DNA of 64,000 bases, taken from Phycomyces nitens (taxonomy: Eukaryota; Mucoromycota; Mucoromycetes; Mucorales; Phycomycetaceae). The number at the start of each line of letters is the position of its first letter. The first letter of the stretch is position 1. The stretch is taken from positions 3,162,001-3,226,000 of the forward strand of contig JAHRBC010000005.1 of assembly GCA_022702545.1 (NCBI GenBank). Direction: 5' to 3'. A program made the translations under genes and the position numbers. Shown piece by piece: positions 33,149 through 44,983 of this stretch. Below the pieces are notes generated by a model. It made no database searches, was not told the DNA's origin, and saw only the letters and a program-made list of their open reading frames with translations.

Positions 33149-34380
33149 TTATTCATTTTTGAATACCCAGGCAGGCAAATTCAAAGTCAGGTGACTTGGG
33201 GCAGGAATCTCCTTGATCGTTTTTTGCTGTCTGGGCATTCTTGTCTTTGTCTTTGTTGATGACCATCTCAGGTCATCCTCTCTTGCAAGATGGTCAATGA
33301 CCTCCAGAAGCCGGTTCAACTATATTAAATTTATCAGTCTTTTCTCATCAATCAGCACATCACTCTATGAAATATTAATTACCTCATCGCTTCTCCAACT
33401 GGGACGAGCAACACAGAGAACACGCATGCTAATACCAGGCGCAACGTCTTCCATATCTGATTCACCATCAGACATCACATCCTTCTGGAGGACATGGAGA
33501 TAGGCCATCTCATCAGGGTTTTCAGGCTTATGGCCCATCTCCTCATCGATTGCCCTCCAGTGACATTTGTAGGCCTCCACCCTGTGCAAGTGGATCTATA
33601 AAAATTTTCAGATTAAATTAAAAATATCAAATCGTCTTTATACTAACCTCAATGAGCCTGGTATTAGTCCGAACCTTTCTCTTCTTGGCAGAAGCTTGCT
33701 CTTCACTCATGTTTGAAGTGAGATGGTAGTACTTGTAATTGTTTTTAATTTTTTGCACTACCATGCCAGGCCAAAAACCAGCAGCACGAGGCTGCGAGAG
33801 AATGTAGTCTCTCAAGTAGTTGATGACCCTGACATTGTCTGGGTGATTAATCTTCTTGTCCTTATTCCATTTCTGTTTGCCTTCATTCTCGGCAATCAGA
33901 GCAGGATCGTTAGATGTGAAGTTCTTCTTCCACATCTTCTCATTAATGAATTCCTAGATATAATTTATTAGAAAATATTTTTTAACAAAATAATAATAAT
34001 ATTCATACCAAGACAATCGCACTCATATCACTGGTACCAAGTGAGCTGGAGGGGCCAACAGAAGGAGCCATTCCAACAGGACCAGCTTGACCAAGAGGGA
34101 GCTGGCTCTGGGCACCACTGGCATGGGCTTCCATGAATGTACTCATGGTCTGGTTGGTCTTGCCAGCGATATTGTATACCATCCCCATTCTTGACTTGAG
34201 GAACCTCAAGTCTTCAAGGACAGTGGCCATTTCTGTCTGTCCTTGACTACTTTCCTCACTGCTACTGGGGGCCCTTGGAAGGATTTCACACTGGCTAATA
34301 CGGCCAGCAGCAACACGGTGAATGGGAGCAGTTGGGTTTGCTCTGGCTTTGCATCCTGAGTTTCTCTGGTTTGAAGACAT
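33149..34380 (-). CDS. TnA-1 accessory gene, four exons
   Basis: Exons 34380-34009, 33953-33648, 33595-33383 and 33319-33149, all phase 0, about 353 residues. Exon 1 starts MSSNQRNSGCKARANP and has a short helical part (EMATVLEDLRFLKSRM). Exon 2 is exactly 306 nt as in the other copies and has the core pattern (MWKKNFTSND, KWNKDKKINHPDN, VINYLRDYI, KIKNNYKYYH). Exon 3 shares MSDGESDMED and RPSWRSDE. Exon 4 has the start LNRLLEVIDHL and a different tail. It converges with the TnA-1 transposase (stops 95 bp apart). Family unknown; probably a transposition cofactor by context. Confidence 0.82.
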
Positions 34381-34734
34381 TTTCTAAATATTTTTTTTTA
34401 AAATAAAATAAAATAATAAGCATAAATAAATCTATATATATTAACATATATTTCTTTGAATACATAAACGTACATAATAATTTGCAGTATAAGGTATAGT
34501 GTCAAATAAGAACAATAGTATTATATATATATATAAAAGACTGTATTTATATCTTTAAAAACAATATCTGGAGTACAATAAAAAAAAAAGAGTCTTGGGT
34601 ACACAGTTTTCATAATCCCATTATTCTCATAATTTATTAGGGCTTACTATAATCTAAAAATGCATATGAATTCTTTTTTCCCGATTTTCCCTTTTTCTCT
34701 TTCTTTTTACTTTTTGCTTCCTTTATACTTTCTG
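34381..34734. other. Accessory/array intergenic region
   Basis: AT-rich sequence between two divergent start regions, with an AT microsatellite at 34525-34540. Likely contains promoters for both units. No gene. Confidence 0.4.
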
Positions 34735-35336
34735 GTAAGTATTTAAAAATTTTCACGCAATTAAAGACAACCTTTAACATTTTTTCAATTGTCTAATAGA
34801 CGTCCTATAGTCACTTTTATTCAAGCTTACACAAGAAAAAGGTAAATGGGCGCACTATTTTTTATTGCTGTTGCTAATCAGTAATCTTCATCTTGTAGAT
34901 TCAAAACAACTCATTTCAATCGCAATGGCCAAAGATGACAATGATGAAGTTGAATGGACAGAATGTACTTGGTATGTTTAAATATTCTATCACTATTAAT
35001 ACTAATATATTCTGTCTTTACTATCAGCTCTTTATATTAAACAAAATTGCCGCGTTTTAACAAAGACATGGAATACCCAACAAGCCAGTTTGTCTTGGTA
35101 AGTAATCAGTCATTCCTATTGCTTTTCTAACAGAAAAATATAGATATATTTTCTATTACGTGTACACATTTTTCGATTGCTATATCATTATCTATCATGA
35201 AATACTGTTTGGTATACCTGAAAATTCGGTCTCAAAGTCTTAGTTGTCTACTCTGTTTGAGCAACTACTTTTCCAGTTATTCAATATGATAGTCAATGAA
35301 TCAGTCATGCTCTCTACCCGTGTTTCAAAAGGTAAA
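34735..35336 (+). other. TnA-1 divergent exon array
   Basis: Plus-strand introns begin at 34735 (GTAAGTATT), about 34843 (GTAAATGGG), 34972 (GTATGTTTA), 35099 (GTAAGTAAT) and 35331 (GTAAAAAA); most end in TAG or CAG after 55-65 nt. One exon reads MAKDDNDEVEWTECT before a stop after splicing. Same position as in the other TnA copies, at the end of the element distal to the transposase. Confidence 0.5.
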
Positions 35337-36033
35337 AAAAAATTAGTATCAATATAGCTATAGCCATGAATCTAGACCAGATTACTAGACTGTATATTAT
35401 GAGAAAAATATTTTATCAATAAAAATCTATTCGTAAACTATTTTCCATGACCTATTTATAAAGAGGTATAAAATAAATCCCCAATTGAAAGCGTTTAAAG
35501 TGTCAAATGGATTAAACAACCAATAAATATACGTCCTTTAGAAAATAGGTGAATAGTTTGCAGAAAATAGTCGAAAAGTTTGCATCTTGATCTATTAAAA
35601 AATAGATTTTTTTATTGATATTGAAAAAATAATTCATGTAACGTTTGACTAAAAAGAAATAAGATAACACTTTCAGTTATAGTTCTGTACACTCTTGAGT
35701 TTAACAAGCCTACACGTCCAAAAGCAGAGCTTTATATCCACCAAATTACTTCATTATCTTATATGTGTTGTTTTTTATATATGCAAGATAACATTTCAAT
35801 TTAATTCTAGAATTTGTTTTTTATTTCACTCAGAATTTTACATACTATCACATATGGGAATCGGGGGTATTTTTGCAGTGTTAGGTAATGTTGTTTATTG
35901 AAATGAGCATTTTATTTGGTGTTGAAGATGTTGAGCATTTTTGAGAAAAATAATTTTTTGCCTGTGTGAACAAAACAGTAGATGCTACCGTTTTTTTGAA
36001 ACCGAATTTTTATTTTTGACATTATTAGCCATT

Positions 36034-36393
36034 TTATTTTATTTGGTATTGATATTTATAAGTAAAGAAAAAAGAAAAGGAAAATTTTAATAAAGTGGCA
36101 TGGTTGCCTCTGGTCACACACAGATTTTCATTAAACACATAATATGGTGCAATGACAAAAAACTGATTAACACTTGGAGGGTACTGGATGAGCCCAACTT
36201 GATGCTGAATGTTATCCACATTGATAACGGCATATTTTGGCTGGGTTGTTTGTCTAGTTGAGCTGTGTGACCACTGTATTACAATTGGCACAGAAGAGTC
36301 ATGGGCTGCTGTACCATGCTCTTTCATCACTTCAACGAATTCCAGAAAGTGCAGTGTGCCATCAACCTCTTTATGCTCAAAATAAAATTCCAT
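36034..36393 (-). pseudogene. CAC-3 copy of the CAC-family 3' gene
   Basis: Minus-strand frame reads EFYFEHKEVDGTLHFLEF, then VMKEHGTAAHDSS, YAVINVDNIQHQ, APYYVFNEN and VTRGN, closely matching 18069-18363. The preceding exon was separated from it by the Merlin insertion and lies at 43060-43401 with the same TGA codons. Function unknown. Confidence 0.55.
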
Positions 36394-36599
36394 GGTGCCA
36401 ACAAATCAGCTTTGAATAGTTATATTGCGACAGCTAGATAAAAATATAAAAAATGCAAGTGATCTCTATTTTGTATTTTGAATAATACCAATACTCACTT
36501 TCTGTATGGACAGGTAAACATCATATGATGATTGCCACATCTGGTCTCATTTTTTAGGTTGAATGAAGGTTGCCGGGGTTTTCGGACCCAGATTTAAGT

Positions 36600-37160
36600 A
36601 CCTATTTGTTAATTATATCAATGAATATTCAAATTCAAGATAAAGTTTTTAATGCAAATGTGACTAGTTTTTAATTTTATATCCAATAATATAATTTATT
36701 TTTATTTTGATATTTTCTCTATGAATATTACTCCTATTTTGATAAACGTTATATCATTCATTCTGAAATTTTTTTGTAATCAATATCAATATATAACAAG
36801 CATATAATACTTTGTCAGAAAAACTATCTATAGATTATAATAAAAAGTTAAATTAACAAACCATGTTTTGTGCTGGTTATATATGTAAAAAAATAAAAAT
36901 TATTAAATTATAACTATAGTCCAGTTGTAATTTTTTTACTTATCAAACAAATGGCCCATGTTCAATTCATGGTAAAGTTTTTTTTAATAATTTATATTTA
37001 ATTTAGATTGAATAAAGTATAATTTTTTATATTTTAAAAAATATTTTATTTTAATCTTCAGCATATTCTTCATTATTATCATAAACAAATTCAAAATCTG
37101 TAAATATGACAGCTGAATTTATATTTCCAAAAGAAACTTCTCTTAAGGTTTTAAGTAAAC
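36600..37160. other. Merlin 3' region
   Basis: Very AT-rich, no frame worth reporting. Confidence 0.5.
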
Positions 37161-37164
37161 CTTT

Positions 37165-38238
37165 CTAAAGTTTACCCTCATACTTTCTTCTCCAAATGAA
37201 TTCCATGAGTAACCAAGGCATCATCTTCTTTGTTTTCAATCTGGGAGAACAGTTCATTTTTATCCCATTCCAGAGACCTATAAAATAATTATTAAATATA
37301 TATTAATATTATATCATAATAGTTTACCTTCAATTGTGTTGGTGTGTAGACCATCACTTGTCACATACTCAACACTGTGATTAACAGTTTTATGAGTATA
37401 ATTACTGTTAATCACTGATTCCAGTCCTCCATATGCAGTCCAGCAATCAGTATAAATAATACTTTCTGGTCTGACATACTTCTTTATGATTTGAAGGAGA
37501 GTTTCAGAATCTCTCTGGGGGACTGTCACCAAAAATGTCTTTCTGTCTGCTGTTCTCTCAATCCCCCCAAGAACCCAAACACCTTCAACACGGTGGCCTC
37601 TGTAGTATTTTCTCTTGCCAAACTTGCTTTCATCAATTTCAACAATGATAGGATTACCATTGCTGTCTAATTCACCTATTTTTTATATTAGTATATAGAT
37701 TATATATAAATAAATAATTATATTACTTACCAATTTGAATGTCTTCATTCATTAGATCCATTTGAATCAGCTGATGGATCCCAGAAATCAGATTTCTGGT
37801 ACTTTCTGGAGAACACCCAAGCATGCTACTGATTGTCATTCTTGGGATCTTGTTTAATCAGTAAAACATGCCTTCTAGGACCAGATTTACAGGAAGATGT
37901 CTCTTGGTAAAGAAAGAATCTATTCTTTTTGTTTTTCTCTCTCTTTTGCAGCACTGTTGTCCTTGGATGTTTGTACCACTGCATCTGTAGCTGAATTCCC
38001 TATCTCTTTCAAAGATATATCCCATGGGACTTCCACCAGAACAAGTAAAAATTGGGTGGTTTCTTGGATAATACACCCCCATAGCAATTAAATATCTATT
38101 AATTTTTTAAATTAATAAAATATATTTAATATATAATTATACTTACTGCTTAGTAGATTCAATATCAATTGTAGTCATTGTGATCCATCTTGTAGTTGGC
38201 AGTGAAGGGAAAGAAAGGTCTTGAGTAGTGATTGCCAT
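37165..38238 (-). pseudogene. Merlin/IS1595-like transposase, four exons
   Basis: Exons 38238-38147, 38095-37731, 37675-37328 and 37277-37165 give 305 codons. The N-terminal part has a Cys-containing zinc region (FTCSGG, YRCSGT, QQCCKRE). The catalytic core matches the IS1595/Merlin family: EIDESKFGKRKYYRGH, VWVLGGIER, SIIYTDCWTAYGGL and HTNTIEGLW, giving D, D and E, with the typical ending LLMEFIWRRKY. A TGA at 37858-37860 interrupts the frame in exon 2; the surrounding protein is otherwise well conserved. A TGG to TGA change would explain it. Merlin elements are known from animals and some fungi. Confidence 0.85.
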
Positions 38239-38542
38239 AATTATAAAAAGATGAACTTGTAGAAAGAAAAGTAAAGAAGAATAGTAAAAATTAGATCTCT
38301 ATTTATTAATTTATCTAAAAAACCAGTCATATAAAAATTAAATTTTTGTGACTCCTATATACCAGTCACTGTTTTATGACTCATTTATACAAGTCACTTG
38401 TTTATGACTCATTCATACCAGCTGCTATATTATAACTCATTTATATTAATTAATATATTGTGACTTATTTTAATATAATTAAATTTATATATATTTTTAT
38501 AAATATCACTTATTGATATAATTCATAAGTTATCTACTATAT
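38239..38542 (+). repeat. 28-bp tandem repeat in Merlin spacer
   Basis: At about 38325-38465, units like ACCAGTCACTGTTTTATGAC followed by TCATTTAT repeat three to four times with changes. No gene in the surrounding AT-rich sequence. Confidence 0.7.
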
Positions 38543-38805
38543 CACACCAAAAGAAATTCTTGTATAAATATGGTAATTTAGGGTCATTGAGTTTAAAACA
38601 AGGTTTTTTTGCCTATAAAAGTCAATTCTGAGCTGAAAATTGCCTGTTTTTCAGAATAATCTGAATAAATCTAATTTGGGAGAGTCGGTACTTCTAAAAT
38701 TGAATCTCGCTGTTACTTTTTGACAAATAGCCAATAGAAATAGTTAACAGCCCAAACTGAAATTAAAAAGCACTTTGAAAAAAAGAGGACAAAGAAGAAA
38801 GAATT

Positions 38806-41800
38806 TTATTGATTTAAAGTAAAAAAACGGAAGTAGTTCTTGCAAAAGAAGTGATAAGATCCAAACTTGAAGAGGTTGATGCGAGAAAGGCGCTCACCTA
38901 AGGTCAGATGTAGCATGCATTCGATTCTAGCATCTTCCAACTTGCAGTATTGTTCAGTTGCTTGGCAGCCAACTATTGCCAAGTTCAGGTTGGGTGAGGA
39001 AAGTTGGTAATGCTGAATGTACAAAACACCATTACTTTCCATCACCTTTCCAGCAAAAAGTCTGTTGGCATCATGGTTGTAAGAAAACGCGACAGAGACA
39101 CCAGCAACAATCTTTCTGTTTACATGATTGTTGTCCACAAATTCCTGACGTTTACCAAAGTAATTGTCAGAAAATTTGCTTCCTTGATCATTAAAAAGGC
39201 AGATATACCGGGTCCACTTTGTACACGAGTTCTTGTAGTCCTGTCAATCCATGAGCTTCTGTTAGCAATGTGTCTGAGCATATCTTGCTTTCCAAACTTA
39301 TGGGTAAGATCCCTGTTATCAGCACGACGGTTCGAATACACCAAATGAGTCCGGATGAACTTGTTAAATTGTTCACCTTTCTCGGTCTCAAAATGTAAAG
39401 CACAACCAAACCTCTTGATGTCTTCCTTAAGATGCAGCAGAAGGTGGGTCTTCAGGGTCAGGCTGAACTTGGTCTTAGCATAGACATCGTATTCGTGCAA
39501 GGACTTGACCAGACGGCGAGCAGCATTATCGATGTTGTTGAGATATTGATCAAAGTCAGTGATTATCTCTCGAACAAACAGTAAAGATGATAGAATACCA
39601 AGTTCTGTAAAGGGCTTGGCAATCATACAAACTTTTGGGTCGTCTGTGAATTCAGCATTAAGAATCGGCGGCAGAACTTGCACCAGAATCTTGAACTCCT
39701 TGCCAAGGTAAGATCCACTATGTCTAAGCTTCTTTCTGAAAGTCCTTGTAAAGTCCCTAGAACCTTTTTCTTGCTCCAACAGATCAGATAACTTTACTTG
39801 TGAAGCAGTGTTTCCCTTTAAAACTTCCTTGAACAAATGGTTAACAAGGTATTTACATACTCCAAGAGCAACAGTATGCAAAATCTCTACAGGTGTATCA
39901 AGGGCGGGATCGAACGACTGCAGACACAGTAGGTCTTCGGTACCGGTATTACTATATCCAAGATCAGCAAGAATAAGCGCCTTATCGGTTGGCTTCTCTG
40001 TTTCCAGGTAAAGGTCGTCGATGTTTGGTAAGATACCAGGAATTGCCTTCTCTTTGCGGGTTGGGTCAGCGGCAGCAAGCTCAAAATGTTCCTTTGATCT
40101 GCGTGGACAGTGGCAAACCAGATGATCAGAGTTGAACTCATCAAAAGACACTCTTCCCAAGTTGCGGTAGTAGCACTTTCTACAAGGGAAATTGGACGTT
40201 GAGTGCTTCAAGCCAACAAGTTCAGCATGGCGGGCGTTGTCAGCCGTAACGAAGAGCAGTGGAGCACAGACAGTTACAGTCTCGTTATAGACTGACGAGT
40301 ACATCTCAACACCATTTTCAAGGGACTTGAGGTCGGCAGTGAGAACGGGCATCAGATGCGTCGACTTGAATCCGGCTTGTTGAGAAACTGCGGTGACAAA
40401 GAAGTTGTTTTCGCGTCGGTTTCTCATACCATATGGCATGGCAGGGAAGTTTACCAGCACACTGTCATACATACCATGAGTTTTCGTCAGATTTCCAGAG
40501 GTATCGTCAGAAAAGATAGCAAGTGGGGCGACAATGGCCTTCTGATATTGAATGAACTGGTTGGCACTGTTGAATATCAGCTTTTGCAAAGGATGGTTTT
40601 TGAACAACAGGCCATAGTGCATTTGGTTCAGAGATACTTCACCAGAGGAAATCCAGTACTTAGGATGACTATAGAGCATAGGAGGGAGCCAAACAGAATC
40701 CAGGTGCTTAGTTTCGTATGCGACAGGAGAGCTTTGTACTTTATGTAAAGGATGGCCTTCACTGTCAAAGCCTTGTTCAACAAGAAATCCATCAAAAAGA
40801 GTGAGCGTGTTTCTGAGGTAAAACTTCTTGACTAAAACCGATTGTCCACTGGATAGCACCACAACATCACCAACCCAGAAGTCTTTGCCATTTGCTTGTA
40901 CAAAGGGATGCTGGAACAAAGGATTTCTTCTCCATTTTTCGCCTTGCTGGACAGAAAGACACTGATCTTCGGTGAAATCAGGGAGAGCCGAAAGATATGG
41001 TGCCTTTTGAGGGTTTGCCAAGAGAAGACGTATGTGATCCGAAGGCAAATTGAAGTGACAATCTACAGTCTTTTCTTGGCTGGTGATGCCTGAGCCCAAA
41101 TTTGAGGTGGCCTTGATGGTAACCTTCTTGACAGTCGTAGGGAACAGAGGAACCTTGTTGAACTTGTTGTGCTGATAATTCAACAAGGTTCCGACCTTTG
41201 GCAGCTTGAACTCTGCTTTGGCCTCATCTGCTTTCTTCTTCAACTCAAACAGCAGATTGATAGTATACATGATCTTTGTAAGCATGGAAACAGAGATCAT
41301 GCTGTCATCACCGTCGACAAAGGCTTGCAAGACTAAAGTCTGGAGATTCTGGAAAGGAAAGAAGGGAGGTACACTTCGATTCCATTCACCAGACGCAGCA
41401 GAAAAATCCAAAAGAGATTGGCAGTCTTCAAAGGCCAAGGTAGGAAGATCCGATTCCCTGTTGCTGTCAATTGTTGATGATGCCATGTTGAAAATTCTCT
41501 CTCTAAGAGATGAAAGATCCTCTCCCATGGCTTCTTCCTGTTCTTCCTCAATCATGGCTGAAAGATCAGCTTGGAATGCTGCTTCTTGATCATCTTCCGC
41601 AACATTAAATTCTCTTTGTGAATCGGGAATATTTGTGGCGTTGGGATCGAGTACATTTTCAGTTGATGAATCCAAAGAGGTAACTGGATTATGGGCTTGA
41701 ATGTGTCGTTGAAGATTATACAATGTACTGCACTCTTGCGAACATATGTGGCAGACGAGAGAATGGTTTACGAGCTTAATTTTGCTCAAGCATTTATTAT

Positions 41801-41822
41801 ATGTTAACTTTTCCTTTCCCAT
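38806..41822 (-). pseudogene. TnB-2 transposase-like protein with C2H2 finger
   Basis: The main frame runs from ATG at 41822 (MGKEKLTYNK) to 39120, about 900 residues. I prefer this ATG to the longer frame, whose first codon is TTG. Features: C2H2 finger (CHICSQECSTLYNLQRHIQAH-like), IFSDDTSGNLTKTHG, VTADNARHAEL, a CRKC pair, PVEILHTVALGVCKYL and FETEKGEQFNKFIRT. The last part of the gene (38806-39138: VAGVSVAFSYNHDANRLF to KSYHFF-like) lies in a second overlapping frame and corresponds to the C-terminal region of TnB-1, so a frameshift or a small intron near 39130 is likely. Confidence 0.7.
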
Positions 41823-42070
41823 TATAAAGTGATGTTGAGTAAATGAAAAAAGAAAACCAAAGAAGGTGCCTGTCAACAATTAGACCAATGATTACTTAAA
41901 TAGTTTTCTGACTTTGAATTTTGTCTTGGCATTTTTTTTCTTTTCTTCTTATTTTTACTAGTCAATTTTTTTCTCTTTTTTTCTTACTCATCAAACAAAA
42001 ATTGTAATGACTGATGATTAATACTCTAGTTTTATAGAGAATACTCAAATCATGCTTCTGATCAGTTCTG

Positions 42071-42462
42071 GTAAATAAAATAAACTATATATTACTTTTG
42101 TACTTGTTAATTAATCAAGATCCTTTTAATCAAGTGCTTGTCATTATGAGGTAAGCTTTTACATGAATAAACAAGCCACTGCAAGCTAAAACACTTCACA
42201 TACTAACACATGGTTTATATTTTAGACAAGGAAATGGCATACAAAACAGCATCATTCTTCATCCATAACAAAGGTATTTTACTATATAATTATCAGTGTA
42301 AATACAACTACTAACTTTTGCCATTTTTCAATACTAGCAATGGATATTTCTGTCTGTGGTTATATGAATAGTTTGTCTGTGACCCTGGCTCTTTACACTG
42401 CAACCTTGCTTGTCCATATATCATGTCAGTGAACCTTGCTGGAGTCCAAGTAGCCAGGTAAA
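42071..42462 (+). other. TnB-2 divergent exon array
   Basis: Introns 42071-42119 (GTAAAT to TCAAG), 42151-42225 (GTAAGC to TTTAG) and 42274-42337 (GTATTT to CTAG) separate exons of 31 and 48 nt; another GTAAAT follows at 42459. A simple ATTCTA-type repeat lies at 42519-42543. No coding frame persists. Confidence 0.45.
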
Positions 42463-43059
42463 TTCTGGACAGGTATCAAGCAAAGGCCAAGTAAAAGCCT
42501 AGTAGTGGCCTAGTAGTGGCCTAATTCTAATTCTAATTCTAATAAAAGTTGAACCCCCCTAATATTTTCCCAATATTTTTTCTAAATAAAATTGCTGTAT
42601 TCCAAAACCCATTATTTCCAAATTCGTTTTAGCAGCTATAATTTAAACCCATTCTATGGCCAGATTTCCTTATTCTATATAAGGCGATTTATTGCTCCCA
42701 GCAAGCGCCGATAAAAGTGCTGAAAACCTGTCCAAATTAGTAATCAAATTTCTTTTGGTGTGATATAAAAACATTTTGAAGTATTTCATTGTGACGCCTA
42801 TTTTATGACGAGTCTTTTGACTATATATACATTACTCTAAGCCAAATATTGCAAAAGATATTTATATATTTAATATATTTTTTTAAAATTTTAAAACTAT
42901 TATAAATCAACTGAAAATTAAGCTGTCACAGCCAAATTTATATGAGCGGAACTATTTTTTTTATACTTTTTAACTTTTGTAATGTCTATAATCAAAATCA
43001 AAAAACGCGGAGTTTAAATCTGACCTTTAAAACCCCATCAACCTTTAGAGATCCGTTGG

Positions 43060-43401
43060 GTCATCAAGTTCAATACTGTTCATAACACTGTTTCACACAT
43101 AGTACTTTGCCAAAGTATTCTTGACAACAGGGCTGCTGACACCTTCCACGTCATTATCATTCAAGCTGGCATGTCAGTTGAATGGCTCCCATAGCTGGGG
43201 AGCACTTACACCATCTGGAAGATCTAAGAAACTTGCTTCATTATATGTGGACGGCTGACTTGTACAAGGATAATTCTGAGAGCTGTTTGCTGAACTGACA
43301 AAGTTATGAACAGCAAAGTGCTCAACAAGCAAACTGACGTTTCTACTGCCCTTTGACCTCGACCTGATAGGCTTGGAGTATACTCTAATTACTTTTTCCA
43401 T
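43060..43401 (-). pseudogene. CAC-3 copy of the upstream CAC-family exon
   Basis: The minus strand reads MEKVIRVYSKPIRSRSKG and ends SAPQLWEPFN and TGA, like 17493-17720, followed by KNTLAKYYV and TGA. It is cut by the Merlin element at about 43046. Confidence 0.55.
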
Positions 43402-43489
43402 GGGTAGGTAAGAGATTATTTGACTAATAATAGCAACAGCAGCAAAGACACTTCTTGGTCAATGATGACAAAATCAACGTACCTGTCAT

Positions 43490-43799
43490 CAATGATTGTG
43501 GCCAGTGAGGCACGGCTAGGACAATAGCACTCCACATTTACAAGTGCAAAAGAATGTGGTGTGTCAAGAATATTCTCTGAGACACCTTTAAGAGTGCAAA
43601 CCAGATTTGTAAGAGAAAAATGGCAGAGAACAGCCAGGCAAGTTTATTAATTAACAAACATTTGAATATACATTATAATTAATACAATATTTTTATTATG
43701 TTATAGCAGGAAGGAGCAAGCAGTTCTTTTCTTTCGGAAGATGAGGTATTTCAAATGGATGACAAGGCTGAATCCCCAATCATGACAGATGTACTATAA
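43490..43799 (+). pseudogene. CAC-3 copy of the small GC-AG intron gene
   Basis: Exon A ends at 43637 with a GC donor (GCAAGT), the intron ends at 43706, and exon B 43707-43799 reads QEGASSSFLSEDEVF, then a tail to DVL and stop. Both exons and the rare donor are shared with 17095-17440. The open part is short and function is unknown. Confidence 0.4.
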
Positions 43800-44740
43800 G
43801 TTAGAGCTTTTTTGTTGCTCATCTATTCTCAATTTAATATTAATATAATATTTCTACTGTTTGATATAGGTTTCCACCACTAGGAATGAGCAATGAGCCT
43901 TCATCTAAGAGAAACAGACTAAGTCTTTAATATTCTTTAGGCTGCTCTTATTGGTTCTCTCATATTTTTAGTATATGTTTTAGCGCACTTTTTCTTTTCC
44001 TCTTTTCCTTTAGCTGTTTTATCTTTGCTTTGGTCCTCTCCTTTGAAATAAAATCGAATAACTCTCCATCACGTAAGATTGCCACCTTAATAAATGCCTG
44101 ATTGGCATCTTGTATACCACATCTTCAGCTCTGTTGTTTTTAATCTAGGAATGAAACACACATCTCGCCCTTTTTCAAGCACCAAAAAAAATGAAATTTT
44201 TTTATAGCTGTATTACACCGAGGTTAGTTTATATTTCTTTTCTTTTCTTTGCTCTACTTTTTTGAAGTAAAACTAAATGACCCTCCCTTATGTAAGGTTG
44301 TAAATGGCATAAACATCCGATTGGAATCTTGTATACCACATCTTCAGCTCTGCTATCTTTAATCAAGGAATGAAACACTCATCTCATAATTTTTCAGACA
44401 CTAAAAAAAGGTGAAAATTTTTTACAGCTATATTACACTAAAGTTTGTTGTTCCCCACCTCCCCACCTGGGAATCTCTGTAGAATATGCATATTGTTTTC
44501 TTAATGATGTACTCATTCTGCCAATTACCATTATATTCGAATTAGTTTTAAATCTTATGAGCTGACTTTACAGCAATATATTTTCCATGGTAAGAATATT
44601 ATAATATGTTTACACTCTTTAATTAATCATATTGCACATTCTCTATTCTCCTTCTACTGAATCTAGTATTTACGTCTGTACGTTTCATATAGTGGCATTA
44701 ATTCAAGAGATGCTTGGTATACCAATTAACAAGCACAATA
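43800..44740 (-). repeat. CAC-3 spacer, inverted copy of 13740-17090
   Basis: Contains the 220-bp tandem duplication in reverse and the empty MULE-1 site at about 44545-44560. No gene. Confidence 0.7.
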
Positions 44741-44983
44741 CACTGGAAAAACGGCCCTGAATACACTGGTGGTATAGTAGCCCTGAACTGGTGTGAAAGC
44801 TAGTCTATTTTTCAACTCCACAGTTTTCCTTTTTTTTATTTCGAAAATATAATTTTACTACATCCTATTGGTTCGGATACAATGAGCATTAGAATATTAC
44901 TTTTTATTATTATAAAAGTATAGCAAATAAAATACATGTAACACTCGTTTCCTTTTAATAATAATATTACAAACACAAACATC

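Larger units (their letters stand above)
18937..35880 (+). mobile_element. TnA-1, CACTA-like element split by two insertions
   Basis: Perfect 32-bp inverted termini, starting CACTGCAAAAATACCCCCG at 18937 and mirrored at 35880. Removing TnA-2 (with one TTC) and TnB-1 (with one TA) leaves about 6.2 kb, close to TnA-2 (6.4 kb) and TnA-3 (6.8 kb). Order: transposase (+), accessory gene (-), divergent exon array (+). The flanking triplets differ (ATT before 18937, TTA after 35880), and the flanks match different repeats (R1 and CAC-3), which suggests recombination between two elements. Confidence 0.9.
38543..42762 (-). mobile_element. TnB-2, C2H2-transposase element
   Basis: 4220 bp with inverted termini CACACCAAAAGAAATT at 38543 and mirrored at 42762. 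The flanks allow a 2-bp duplication AT (38541-38542 and 42763-42764), or TA if the terminus starts one base earlier. It lies inside the Merlin element. Contents mirror TnB-1: one transposase gene and a divergent exon array. Confidence 0.82.
36566..43045 (-). mobile_element. Merlin-type element, split by TnB-2
   Basis: Imperfect inverted ends: AAGGTTGCCGGGGTTTT at 36566 and, on the other strand from 43045, AAGGTTGATGGGGTTTT; both continue to CAGATTTAA. CAC-2 shows the uninterrupted host near 17850-17930, with small deletions at the junctions, so no clean 8-9 bp duplication is visible. Without TnB-2 the element is about 2.26 kb. It carries a spliced IS1595/Merlin-like transposase. Confidence 0.7.

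Noticed and set aside
34525..34545. Centromere or telomere sequence
   Set aside because: Only short AT microsatellites; no telomeric repeat such as TTAGGG arrays was seen.
18937..35880. A single large element such as a Starship or Polinton carrying many genes
   Set aside because: Each inner block has its own termini and target duplication, and there is no tyrosine recombinase, DNA polymerase or capsid gene; it is nesting of ordinary elements.
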